64,000 nucleotides of DNA, taken from the NCBI RefSeq assembly GCF_029522115.1, contig NZ_JAKWFK010000005.1, positions 62,001 to 126,000 on the forward strand, given 5' to 3'. The notes beneath the pieces were generated by a model. That model did no database searches, was not told the DNA's origin, and saw nothing but the letters and a program-made list of their open reading frames with translations. Source of the stretch: Trinickia sp. Y13. Lineage in GTDB: Bacteria; Pseudomonadota; Gammaproteobacteria; Burkholderiales; Burkholderiaceae. Numbering within the stretch: the first letter of the stretch is position 1; each line of letters starts with the position of its first letter. A program made the translations under genes and the position numbers. Below are positions 8,772 to 16,053 of the stretch, one piece after another.

Positions 8772-10168
8772 GATCGGTGCTCCAAAGGCGCGGGGTCGAT
8801 GTCGGGCAACCGCACGCCGAGCCGAGCGCCTCCGCTCGTGCCGGGTTCGAATACGAACTCGCCGCCGAGCGTGCGTACGCGCTCGCGCATGCCGGCGAGG
8901 CCCAAGCCGCTACCTGCCGTGCGCGAGGCGACGGCGAGGCCGCCGCCGTTGTCGGCAACGACGAGTTCGAGCCATTTGCCGTTGCCCGAGCGCCGCAACG
9001 TGACGTCGACGCACGTAGCGCAGGCGTGACGCGCCACGTTCGTCAGCCCTTCTTGAACGATCCGCAAGATGGCGTGAAGGACCGCCTCGCCGATCGGCAT
9101 CGCGTTCTGCGCAAAGGTTGCCGTCAACGCGATGTCCGGGTAGTGCTGCTGCCAGATGCGCAAGTAATGCCGCAGCGCCGCTTCGGTGCCGGACGCACCG
9201 GGTGCGGGTGCCGGCGCGTCGCGCAATCGATGCAAGATGGTGCGCACGCCGTCTTGCATTTGATTCGTCGCGGCGATGATGCTTTCGGCCGGGCGGCGCA
9301 GGGCGCTGTGTTCATCGGTGCGTTGGGCGATGGCGCCCGCGAGCGCGCGCACCGCGGTGATGCCTTGCGCCAGTTCGTCATGCAACTCGCGCGCGATATG
9401 CCGGCGTTCTGCTTCGAGCCTTGCATGCACTTGCTCGTCCAATTCCCGTTCGCTCTCGAGGCGCACGTTATGGTCGACAGCCTGCGCAAGGCGATCGGCC
9501 ATGCCGTTGAACGCTTTGGCAAGGCGTCCCAACTCGGGTATCGGAAAGGCGGGAAGACGGGTGTCGAAGCAGCCCGCGCCCGTGCGGTCCAGCGCTGTCA
9601 TGATCTGACCGAGCGGGCGCAGCGCGTGCTCGAGCGCGTGGCGCACGGCGATGAACAAAGCGGACAGGAGGACGACGGCCCAACCGGCCATGGCACACAA
9701 GTTGTCCCAGGCATCGAGCGTGGCGCGCGACGGATCGGGATGCAGGACGAGCGTGAGCCCGGCCGCCTCGATGCGCCACGCGGCGAACGCCGGTTCGACG
9801 AGCGCGGCGAACCATGCGGGCGCCGAGCGACCGGCTTTGTAGGTCGGCGGTGGCGACAAATAGCGCCACGACCGGCCCGCATCGATCACTTCGAGCGCGT
9901 TGGCGCGAATCCGGCCGACAGCGACGATTTGCGCCAGCAGCCGCGCCCGGTTGGCGTTCGACGGCTGCGCCCTCAACTCGGCGGCGGAGACCGTCAGCCA
10001 TTGCTCGGCGACGCGTGCGGCGGCAGTCACTTCTTCATGGGTCGCCTCGCGCGTCTGCCTGACCCATAGCACGCCAAGCGTTGTCATCAGAATCGCGGCG
10101 AGCACCGTCAAAACCATGCCGATACGGGTATGCAGGCTCAACGGCTTGAGTCGTCGTAGGGTTGTCAT
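8768..10168 (-). CDS. NarL-type sensor histidine kinase
   Basis: A 466-residue membrane kinase. One N-terminal helix (IGMVLTVLAAILMTTLGVLWV, about 16-36), a periplasmic region of about 125 residues, a second helix near 165-185 (MAGWAVVLLSALFIAV), HAMP (about 187-240), HisKA_3 with RRHIARELHDELAQGITAV (phospho-His near 265), and a C-terminal HATPase with NGGGLAV and GSGLGLAGMRERV. It pairs with the adjacent response regulator. The ATG at 10168 follows AGGAG by 12 nt; a GTG start 12 bp upstream is an alternative. A longer in-frame extension to 10246 is possible but unsupported. Confidence 0.9.
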   Translation of the reverse strand: MTTLRRLKPLSLHTRIGMVLTVLAAILMTTLGVLWVRQTREATHEEVTAAARVAEQWLTVSAAELRAQPSNANRARLLAQIVAVGRIRANALEVIDAGRSWRYLSPPPTYKAGRSAPAWFAALVEPAFAAWRIEAAGLTLVLHPDPSRATLDAWDNLCAMAGWAVVLLSALFIAVRHALEHALRPLGQIMTALDRTGAGCFDTRLPAFPIPELGRLAKAFNGMADRLAQAVDHNVRLESERELDEQVHARLEAERRHIARELHDELAQGITAVRALAGAIAQRTDEHSALRRPAESIIAATNQMQDGVRTILHRLRDAPAPAPGASGTEAALRHYLRIWQQHYPDIALTATFAQNAMPIGEAVLHAILRIVQEGLTNVARHACATCVDVTLRRSGNGKWLELVVADNGGGLAVASRTAGSGLGLAGMRERVRTLGGEFVFEPGTSGGARLGVRLPDIDPAPLEHRS

Positions 10169-10481
10169 CCTCTCATGCACTCCTCTAGGAGCGAGGGCTC
10201 TGTTGCCCCGGTTCTTGGAAGCTAAAACATGCAAATTCGATACCACAATAAGCCGCGACTGGCTGCGACACGCGACGCGCTGCCCCGTACCTGCCCCTTG
10301 CTTGTTTCAATGCGAGACACTCGCGACAGCGCGTTGCTTCAAAACGAGACAGGGGTGCGGCGTCGAGTCATGATTTTCATGAGCCTTTTTTGGCGAGATG
10401 CCGCTGGAGCGCGCTCGATTCGAAGCCAATAATCGGCCCACGGATGGCATGTTGCCCTTCCGAAACAAATGGAGACTTGAT
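10169..10481. promoter_or_regulatory. divergent control region between sensor kinase and pqqA
   Basis: This 313-bp gap separates the leftward kinase-regulator pair from rightward pqqA. It contains the palindrome TCATGA-TTT-TCATGA at 10369-10383, about 100 bp upstream of the pqqA start, with its exact core repeated upstream of pqqE. No clear -35/-10 pair is evident. A ribosome-binding GGAG at 10471-10474 serves pqqA. Confidence 0.55.
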
Positions 10482-10556
10482 ATGACTTGGGAAAATCCGG
10501 CTTTCTGCGAGATCCGCCTCGGCTTCGAGGTCACCGCCTACGTTTACGTGCGCTAA
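10482..10556 (+). CDS. pqqA: PqqA-like precursor peptide
   Basis: A 24-residue peptide read directly from sequence. It begins MTWENPAFCEIRLG and continues with FEVTAYVYVR. The GFEVTxY core with Glu16 and Tyr20 in the E-x3-Y spacing crosslinked by PqqE in PQQ biosynthesis is present, and the length is that of PqqA. It departs from common PqqA sequences (for example MWTKPAYTDLRIGFEVTMY) by a Cys at position 9 and a second Tyr at 22 in a YVYVR tail instead of YxxxR. GGAG precedes the ATG. It lies 55 bp upstream of pqqD on the same strand. High confidence as a PqqA-family peptide; whether the end product is PQQ itself is open. Confidence 0.9.
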   Translation: MTWENPAFCEIRLGFEVTAYVYVR

Positions 10557-10611
10557 AAGCGGCCGGACGGAAGCGGCAGCGTCTCCGTCCGACGCCTGCG
10601 CTCATCGAGCC

Positions 10612-10899
10612 ATGAATATCGATTCGTCCGTCACTGATGACGCGTGCCCGCGCCTGGCGCCGCACTTCGTCTTTCGCTGGGAAGACAGCCAGAATGCTTA
10701 CGTCATCCTGTATCCCGAAGGTCTCGTCAAACTCAATGTGAGCGCCGGTGAAATATTGAAGCGCTGCGACGGCGTGCGCAGCGTTTCCGACATCGTCGGC
10801 GAACTGCAGACGGCGTTTCCCGGCGCCGATGCGCAGATCGCACAGAGCGCTCGCGCGTTCGTCGATGTCGCGCGCGGCAAAGGGTGGTTGCGCTGGTAA
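10612..10899 (+). CDS. pqqD: PqqD peptide chaperone (RiPP recognition element)
   Basis: A 95-residue PqqD-family protein that binds the PqqA precursor and presents it to PqqE. Recognisable features are the N-terminal CPRLAPHFVFRWEDSQNAYV, YPEGLVKLN, the helix SAGEILKRCDG, and the C-terminal helix ending RGKGWLRW. It forms a wing-helix RRE fold in known structures. It is co-directional with pqqA and should be in the same transcript. pqqB and pqqC, which normally separate pqqA and pqqD, are absent. Confidence 0.92.
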   Translation: MNIDSSVTDDACPRLAPHFVFRWEDSQNAYVILYPEGLVKLNVSAGEILKRCDGVRSVSDIVGELQTAFPGADAQIAQSARAFVDVARGKGWLRW

Positions 10900-11467
10900 C
10901 GGCGGGAGGGTGCGGGCGAACGTGAGTTTTTTCGGGAACGGTACATCAGGCACCGTCTTGCCGGGAACTGCATAGACTACATGCGCGGGCGTCGAGTCGA
11001 CGGCCATTCGGGCACGCAATATCATGAGTGTTTTGGGATCGAACGCTTCCTTCCAATGTTGCACTGTTAGGCAGAAAACGATGGTTTTTGGTAGGCAAGG
11101 TTAAAAAAAGATGGCGCCCCATTTAATCGGGGTGTCATCGAAAAATTAAACCCACCGGCCCACCGGGCCACTTCACCGCGCAACGCAGTTTCCAGTTAAA
11201 CGCGCGATGCGGCGCCGAACTAAGCAATACTCCCGATCATCCAGCCGAAGTTGTGAGAAAAATCCTCTCGCACGGACCGAGGTGCGAAACGATAGGCGCG
11301 CATCCGATTTGTCCCCCCTTATGATTTCGCTCAATCAATCGTTGCCATTTCGATTCCTCGGTATCAAGAAAAATCCGCTGCGAACGTAAACGCGCTCATA
11401 TCCGAAGTTTTTGCACGGAATATGGTGTGGCATTCGTTTTCGTCTCTGAAATCCTGTCGACTTACTC
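10900..11467. other. intergenic region after pqqD
   Basis: No supported gene in this 568-bp gap. It contains a weak hairpin, GCGCCCC/CGGGGTGT near 11113-11133, and an AT-richer stretch between 11090 and 11160. A leftward open frame runs from 11064 back through pqqD, but I regard it as a shadow. The promoter of the chemosensory operon beginning at 11468 should lie here. Confidence 0.4.
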
Positions 11468-12616
11468 ATGACGCATACGCAAGATAAATTGCTCTGGCTC
11501 GGGGGCCCGATTCTCGGTTGTGTGGGCGCATTGGCGTGCTTTGCCGTGTCGTCGTTCAGCACAGCCGGTGCGGCAGCCGGTGTTGCGTTTGCCATCGCAG
11601 GGATTGCGACGGGCTGGCGGCAGCGCAATGCCGACTCGCGCGTCGTGAAACAGTTGCTAGCCTACTTCGACAGTCAGCGCGCCTTCAGCGCCGATCTCGC
11701 GCCCGTCTGGGCGCGCCATATCGAATCGTCTCGCACGCAAATGGAAGCCGCGATTACCGCGTTGAGCGAACGGTTTGGCGGTATCGCCTCGCGGCTCGAT
11801 GCCGTGCTCGGCGCCTCCGCGGGCGGACCCGCGGGTTCGGCCGGTGGCAACGACGTCTATTCGGCGAGCGAACACGAACTGCAGACGGTCGTCCAACGCC
11901 TGCGCGCGGCGGTCGACGGCAAAGCCGAAATGCTCGGCAAGGTGCGCGAGCTGCACGGATTCATCGACGAATTGCGCGATATGGTCGAGGCCATCGAAAT
12001 CATCACGCAACAGACCAATCTGCTCGCGATCAATGCGGCGATCGAGGCGGCCCATGCGGGCAACGTCGGGCGCGGTTTTGCCACCGTCGCCCAAGAGGTC
12101 CGGGCACTATCGCGCAAATCCAGCGAAACCGGGGCGAATATCGCCGCAAAAATCGAGACGATCCGCGATGCCATCGTTTCCGCATCGAATGCCGCCGAAC
12201 GAACCGCCGAGCATGACACCGTGGCCATGTCCGATTCGCAGCGAGCGATCGAACAAGTGCTCGTGCGATTCCGCGATTTCACCTCGTCGCTCGAATCTGC
12301 CGCCGAACTGCTGCGCGACGAGAGCCGCAGCATCAAAGGCGAAGTCTACGAGGCGCTCGTCCAACTGCAGTTCCAGGATCGCGTGAGCCAAATCATGCAG
12401 CACGTGAAGGCCAACATCGAGCGTCTGCCTGCCGTCGTCGATGAGCATTGCGCCCAATACGGGCCGGGCGTGCCGCTGCCCGCGCTCGATGCGAGCCCGC
12501 TGCTCGGCGAGCTCGAGCAAACCTACGCAATGGCCGACGAGCGCGCGCTACATCAAGGCGAGACTGGCGCCAAAGCGCAAGCGGCCGAATCGAGTTCAGA
12601 CATTACTTTCTTTTGA
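11468..12616 (+). CDS. receptor-like MCP signalling protein, first gene of chemosensory operon
   Basis: A 382-residue protein with an N-terminal hydrophobic region of two closely spaced helices ([19 protein letters not shown] and [15 protein letters not shown], residues 9-47), no periplasmic sensor domain, then a long helical region and the MCP signalling hairpin tip [23 protein letters not shown] near residue 176. After the tip it carries a helical tail with [20 protein letters not shown], resembling a CheZ-like or receptor-associated segment. This suggests an internal or membrane-state sensor rather than a ligand receptor. It starts the rightward chemosensory operon, 8 bp before cheY. Confidence 0.85.
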   Translation: MTHTQDKLLWLGGPILGCVGALACFAVSSFSTAGAAAGVAFAIAGIATGWRQRNADSRVVKQLLAYFDSQRAFSADLAPVWARHIESSRTQMEAAITALSERFGGIASRLDAVLGASAGGPAGSAGGNDVYSASEHELQTVVQRLRAAVDGKAEMLGKVRELHGFIDELRDMVEAIEIITQQTNLLAINAAIEAAHAGNVGRGFATVAQEVRALSRKSSETGANIAAKIETIRDAIVSASNAAERTAEHDTVAMSDSQRAIEQVLVRFRDFTSSLESAAELLRDESRSIKGEVYEALVQLQFQDRVSQIMQHVKANIERLPAVVDEHCAQYGPGVPLPALDASPLLGELEQTYAMADERALHQGETGAKAQAAESSSDITFF

Positions 12617-12624
12617 GAACCGCT

Positions 12625-12993
12625 ATGGCAAAGACAATCATGATCGTCGACGATTCCGCATCGGTTCGGCAAGTCGTCGGGATCGCGCTTCGCGGCGCAG
12701 GCTATGAAGTCATCGAAGGCTCCGACGGGAAAGACGCGCTCGCGAAACTGCAAGGGCAGAAGGTCCACCTGATGATCAGCGATCTGAACATGCCGAACAT
12801 GGACGGCATCGCCTTCATCAAGGCGGTCAAGCAGATGCCGGCTTATAAGTTCACGCCCATCGTCATGCTGACGACCGAAAGCCAGGATGCAAAAAAACGT
12901 GAAGGTCAGATGGCTGGCGCCAAGGCGTGGGTCGTCAAGCCGTTTCAGCCGCCTCAATTGCTCGCGGCTGTCGAGAAGCTGGTGTTGCCTTGA
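12625..12993 (+). CDS. cheY: CheY-like single-domain response regulator
   Basis: A 122-residue receiver-only protein. It shows the acidic pair Asp9-Asp10, phosphoacceptor Asp53 in MISDLNMPNMDG, Thr in MLTTES and Lys in VVKPF. No output domain, so it acts by protein contacts with the motor or another target. It starts 8 bp after the upstream gene and is followed by the STAS gene and cheA. In this type of operon the output may be non-flagellar; the sequence does not decide. Confidence 0.92.
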   Translation: MAKTIMIVDDSASVRQVVGIALRGAGYEVIEGSDGKDALAKLQGQKVHLMISDLNMPNMDGIAFIKAVKQMPAYKFTPIVMLTTESQDAKKREGQMAGAKAWVVKPFQPPQLLAAVEKLVLP

Positions 12994-13019
12994 CGCGCTT
13001 TGACGACGGAGCACCGGCG

Positions 13020-13343
13020 ATGAATGCCCCCTTTACCGTGCAGATCGAGCTCGCGCTCACGATCTATCACGCAGCCGAACTCAAAGAGGCCATGCTCGAT
13101 GCGCTCGAGCGCGGACCTTGCGTGCGCTTCGACCTATCCGCCGTGCCCGAGATCGATTGTGCGGGCGTGCAGTTGCTCGTCGCGACGCGGCGCAGCGCGG
13201 CCGATCGCGGGCAAACCTGCGCGTTCGTCGGCGCGAGCGACCCCGTCCAAGCCACGCTCGCGCTGCTTGGCGCGCCCCAGCTATTGACGCAAGCGCAGCC
13301 CGTGGGCGGAACGCTTGCGGCGCTTGAAGAGACCGTTTCATGA
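13020..13343 (+). CDS. STAS-domain protein in chemosensory operon
   Basis: A 107-residue STAS protein, related to SpoIIAA-type anti-sigma antagonists and MlaB-like modules. The conserved loop reads PEIDCAGVQLLVATRR; the position that is the phosphorylated Ser/Thr in regulated STAS proteins (D-S-xG) is Cys here. The gene overlaps cheA by 4 bp (ATGA), indicating translational coupling. STAS genes just before cheA are known in several betaproteobacterial chemosensory operons. The role is unclear. Confidence 0.82.
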   Translation: MNAPFTVQIELALTIYHAAELKEAMLDALERGPCVRFDLSAVPEIDCAGVQLLVATRRSAADRGQTCAFVGASDPVQATLALLGAPQLLTQAQPVGGTLAALEETVS

Positions 13344-15451
13344 ACCTCGACGACGCACTGCAAACCTTCATCGCCGAAAGCCGAGAATTGCTCGCGCTGA
13401 TGGAAAGCGGCTTGCTCAGCATGCGCGAGAGCGTCGATCCGTGCGACGAGATCAACGCGGTCTTCCGCGCGGCCCACACGATCAAGGGATCGTCGGGCTT
13501 GTTCGGAATCGACGGCATCGTGGCGTTCACGCATGTAGTCGAAAGCGTGCTCGACCGCGTGCGCGACAACGAAATCGGTATCGACGAATCGTTGATTTCG
13601 TTGTTGCTCGCGTGCGGCGATCACATCGGCCTGCTCGTGGAACTGACCGCCGAAACTGGCAATTGCGAGGACGAGGCGCTCATCGCGCAGGCACAACCGC
13701 TCGTCGAGGCGCTCGGCCGTTATCTCGCGGCGGGGGAGGGGCACGCGGACCTCAGCAAGCCCGATGCGCCCCCGCGCGACAGCGGCGAAGCAGCGGCGCC
13801 GCCCCATCCCCGGCGCTGGCTGATCTCGTTGCAGTGCGGCGAGCCGGTGTTGCGCAACGGAATGGATCCGCTCTCGATCATTCACTATCTGGCCAAGCTA
13901 GGCGAAGTCGCGCGTGTTGCGACGAACGTCGAGGGCGTGCCGTTGCTAGATGCGCTCGATCCTGAAGCTTGCTACCTCGCATTCGAAATCGAGCTGTTGA
14001 GCGACGCAGGCAGGCAGGCCGTCGAGGGCGCCTTCGAGTTCATTCGCGAGGACTGCACGCTGCGCATCGAGGAGGGTGGCGATGAACTCGCCGCATCGCC
14101 TGCGCAACAAGACGCCGAGCCGGCGATCGCCGGCGCGCCCCTCGCGCCCGAAGGTGCGACTCTGACGCCTGTGTCCTCAGCCTCGTGCGCATCTTCGTCC
14201 GAGTCCGCAGTCGCGGCGGCTCCGGCGGCTGTGCGTAACGGCGGGGCAGCCCGCGAAAACAAATCGGCGGATTCGCATTCCATTCGGATCGACGCGGACA
14301 AGCTCGATCATTTGATCGATCTGGTTGGCGAACTGATTACGGCATCGGCAAGCACCGAGCTTGCCGCCCGCAAGGCGCATAACACGGAACTGCGCGAATC
14401 CGCAGCGACGCTGAACAACCTGATTCAGAAGGTGCGAGATAGCGCGTTGCAACTGCGGATGGTCAAAATCGGCGCGACGTTCAATCGCTTCCGCCGCGTC
14501 GTGCACGATGTCGCGCAAGAACTGGGCAAGCGTATCGATCTGGTCGTCGAAGGCGAAGATACCGAACTCGATAAGACCGTCGTCGAGAAAATCGGCGACC
14601 CGTTAACCCATCTCGTGCGCAATTCGATGGATCACGGCATCGAGCCGGCGGAAGTGCGGCTCGCGCGCGGCAAGCCCGAGCACGGCAGGCTCACGCTCAA
14701 CGCTTTCCACGATTCGGGCTCGATCGTCATCGAAGTCAGCGATGACGGCGGTGGCCTCGATCGCGATCGCATTCTGGCCAAGGCGATGGAGCGCGGGCTC
14801 ATCCCGCACGATGCGACGCTGACCGACGATGAGATCTATGCGCTCATCTTCGAGCCGGGATTTTCGACGGCGGAGCGCGTGACCAATCTGTCTGGGCGCG
14901 GCGTTGGCATGGACGTGGTCAAACGCAACATCACCGCGCTGCGCGGCAGTATCGGCATTGACAGCCGGCCCGGGATCGGCGCCACGATTTCGGTGCGGCT
15001 GCCGCTTACGCTCGCGATCATCGACGGCTTCCAAGTTTGCGTCGGCAACTCGATCTTCATCTTGCCGCTCGACGCGGTCGAGGAATGCGTCGAATTCGCT
15101 GCGGGCGGCGAGCATGACTACACCGACTTGCGCGGCCAAGTGTTGCCGTTCATCCGGTTGCGCGAGTGCTTCGAACTCGACGGGCCGGTTAGCTCGCGCC
15201 CGAACATCGTCGTCGTCAAGCACGCCGGGCAACGATTCGGCTTGCTCGTCGATCGTCTGCTGGGAGAAGCGCAGACGGTCATCAAGCCGCTGTCGAAAAT
15301 GTTCGGCAAAGCGCGTGGCGTGAGCGGCTCGACGATTCTCGGCAGCGGAGAAGTTGCGCTGATTCTCGATATCGCCGATCTCATGGCGATGGCCGGACCC
15401 GGCGGACTTGCCGGCCAGATTCCCCCAAGTGCCGCGCTCGCGACTTGTTAA
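13340..15451 (+). CDS. cheA: CheA chemotaxis histidine kinase
   Basis: A 703-residue CheA. P1 Hpt domain at 1-110 with His46 in FRAAHTIKGSSGLFG. A central region at about 160-250 (RRWLISLQCGEPVLRNGMDPLS) takes the place of the usual P2. An Ala/Ser-rich linker follows, then P3 dimerisation (HSIRIDADKLDHLIDLVGELI, about 313-400), P4 ATPase with HLVRNSMDHGIE, DDGGGLDRD and GRGVGMDVV, and a C-terminal CheW-like P5. All catalytic motifs look intact. It should phosphorylate the CheY upstream and the CheB downstream. Confidence 0.95.
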   Translation: MNLDDALQTFIAESRELLALMESGLLSMRESVDPCDEINAVFRAAHTIKGSSGLFGIDGIVAFTHVVESVLDRVRDNEIGIDESLISLLLACGDHIGLLVELTAETGNCEDEALIAQAQPLVEALGRYLAAGEGHADLSKPDAPPRDSGEAAAPPHPRRWLISLQCGEPVLRNGMDPLSIIHYLAKLGEVARVATNVEGVPLLDALDPEACYLAFEIELLSDAGRQAVEGAFEFIREDCTLRIEEGGDELAASPAQQDAEPAIAGAPLAPEGATLTPVSSASCASSSESAVAAAPAAVRNGGAARENKSADSHSIRIDADKLDHLIDLVGELITASASTELAARKAHNTELRESAATLNNLIQKVRDSALQLRMVKIGATFNRFRRVVHDVAQELGKRIDLVVEGEDTELDKTVVEKIGDPLTHLVRNSMDHGIEPAEVRLARGKPEHGRLTLNAFHDSGSIVIEVSDDGGGLDRDRILAKAMERGLIPHDATLTDDEIYALIFEPGFSTAERVTNLSGRGVGMDVVKRNITALRGSIGIDSRPGIGATISVRLPLTLAIIDGFQVCVGNSIFILPLDAVEECVEFAAGGEHDYTDLRGQVLPFIRLRECFELDGPVSSRPNIVVVKHAGQRFGLLVDRLLGEAQTVIKPLSKMFGKARGVSGSTILGSGEVALILDIADLMAMAGPGGLAGQIPPSAALATC

Positions 15452-15469
15452 GTCTTGAGGAACCATCCG

Positions 15470-16003
15470 ATGACTCGATCGACGCAGCCCTGCGTGCCGT
15501 CCGCGGACACCGCGCGACACTGCGCGCAATACCTGACGTTTTCCCTCGGCGGGGAGATGTTCGGCATCGGCATCCTCACCATCAAGGAAATCATCGAATT
15601 CCATGAGGTGACGACCGTGCCGATGATGCCGCATGCAGTGCGTGGGGTCATCAATCTGCGCGGCGCCGTCGTGCCCGTCGTCGATCTGCAGGCACGCTTC
15701 GGCCGGCCGCCGAGACCGGTCACCAAGCGCACCTGCATCGTTATCGTCGAACTCGGTGCGAACAGCGAAATGCCGGTGGTCGGTGTGGTCGTCGATGGGG
15801 TGAGCGAGGTGCTCGACATCACGGCAGCGGACATCGAACCGGCGCCGGCATTCGGCGCCAAACTGCGGACCGATTTCATCGCCGGCATGGCGAAGGTACG
15901 CGAACGTTTTGTGATTTTGCTTTCCGTCGAGCACGTTCTCGCGATCGACGAACTCGCCGCACTCGCCGGAGAGCGGCAACTCGCAGCCATCGACCTCGCC
16001 TAA
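15470..16003 (+). CDS. cheW: CheW coupling protein
   Basis: A 177-residue CheW that couples receptors to CheA. The fold is recognisable from LTFSLGGEMFGIGILTIKEII, VPMMPHAVRGVINLRGAVVPVVDLQARFG and ERFVILLSVEHVL. The start at 15470 has GAGG 10 nt upstream and lies 18 bp after the cheA stop. A second CheW with similar sequence is encoded convergently at 20313-20861. Confidence 0.93.
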   Translation: MTRSTQPCVPSADTARHCAQYLTFSLGGEMFGIGILTIKEIIEFHEVTTVPMMPHAVRGVINLRGAVVPVVDLQARFGRPPRPVTKRTCIVIVELGANSEMPVVGVVVDGVSEVLDITAADIEPAPAFGAKLRTDFIAGMAKVRERFVILLSVEHVLAIDELAALAGERQLAAIDLA

Positions 16004-16053
16004 CCCGTTGCATTGAATCCGCCCTTCGCTTTCACCGTCTTTCAGGAAACATC

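Noticed and set aside
10531-11064. Leftward 177-codon open frame across pqqD
   Set aside because: Most of it lies antisense to pqqD, the composition is unlike neighbouring proteins and no motif is seen; only the first 50 codons lie outside pqqD.
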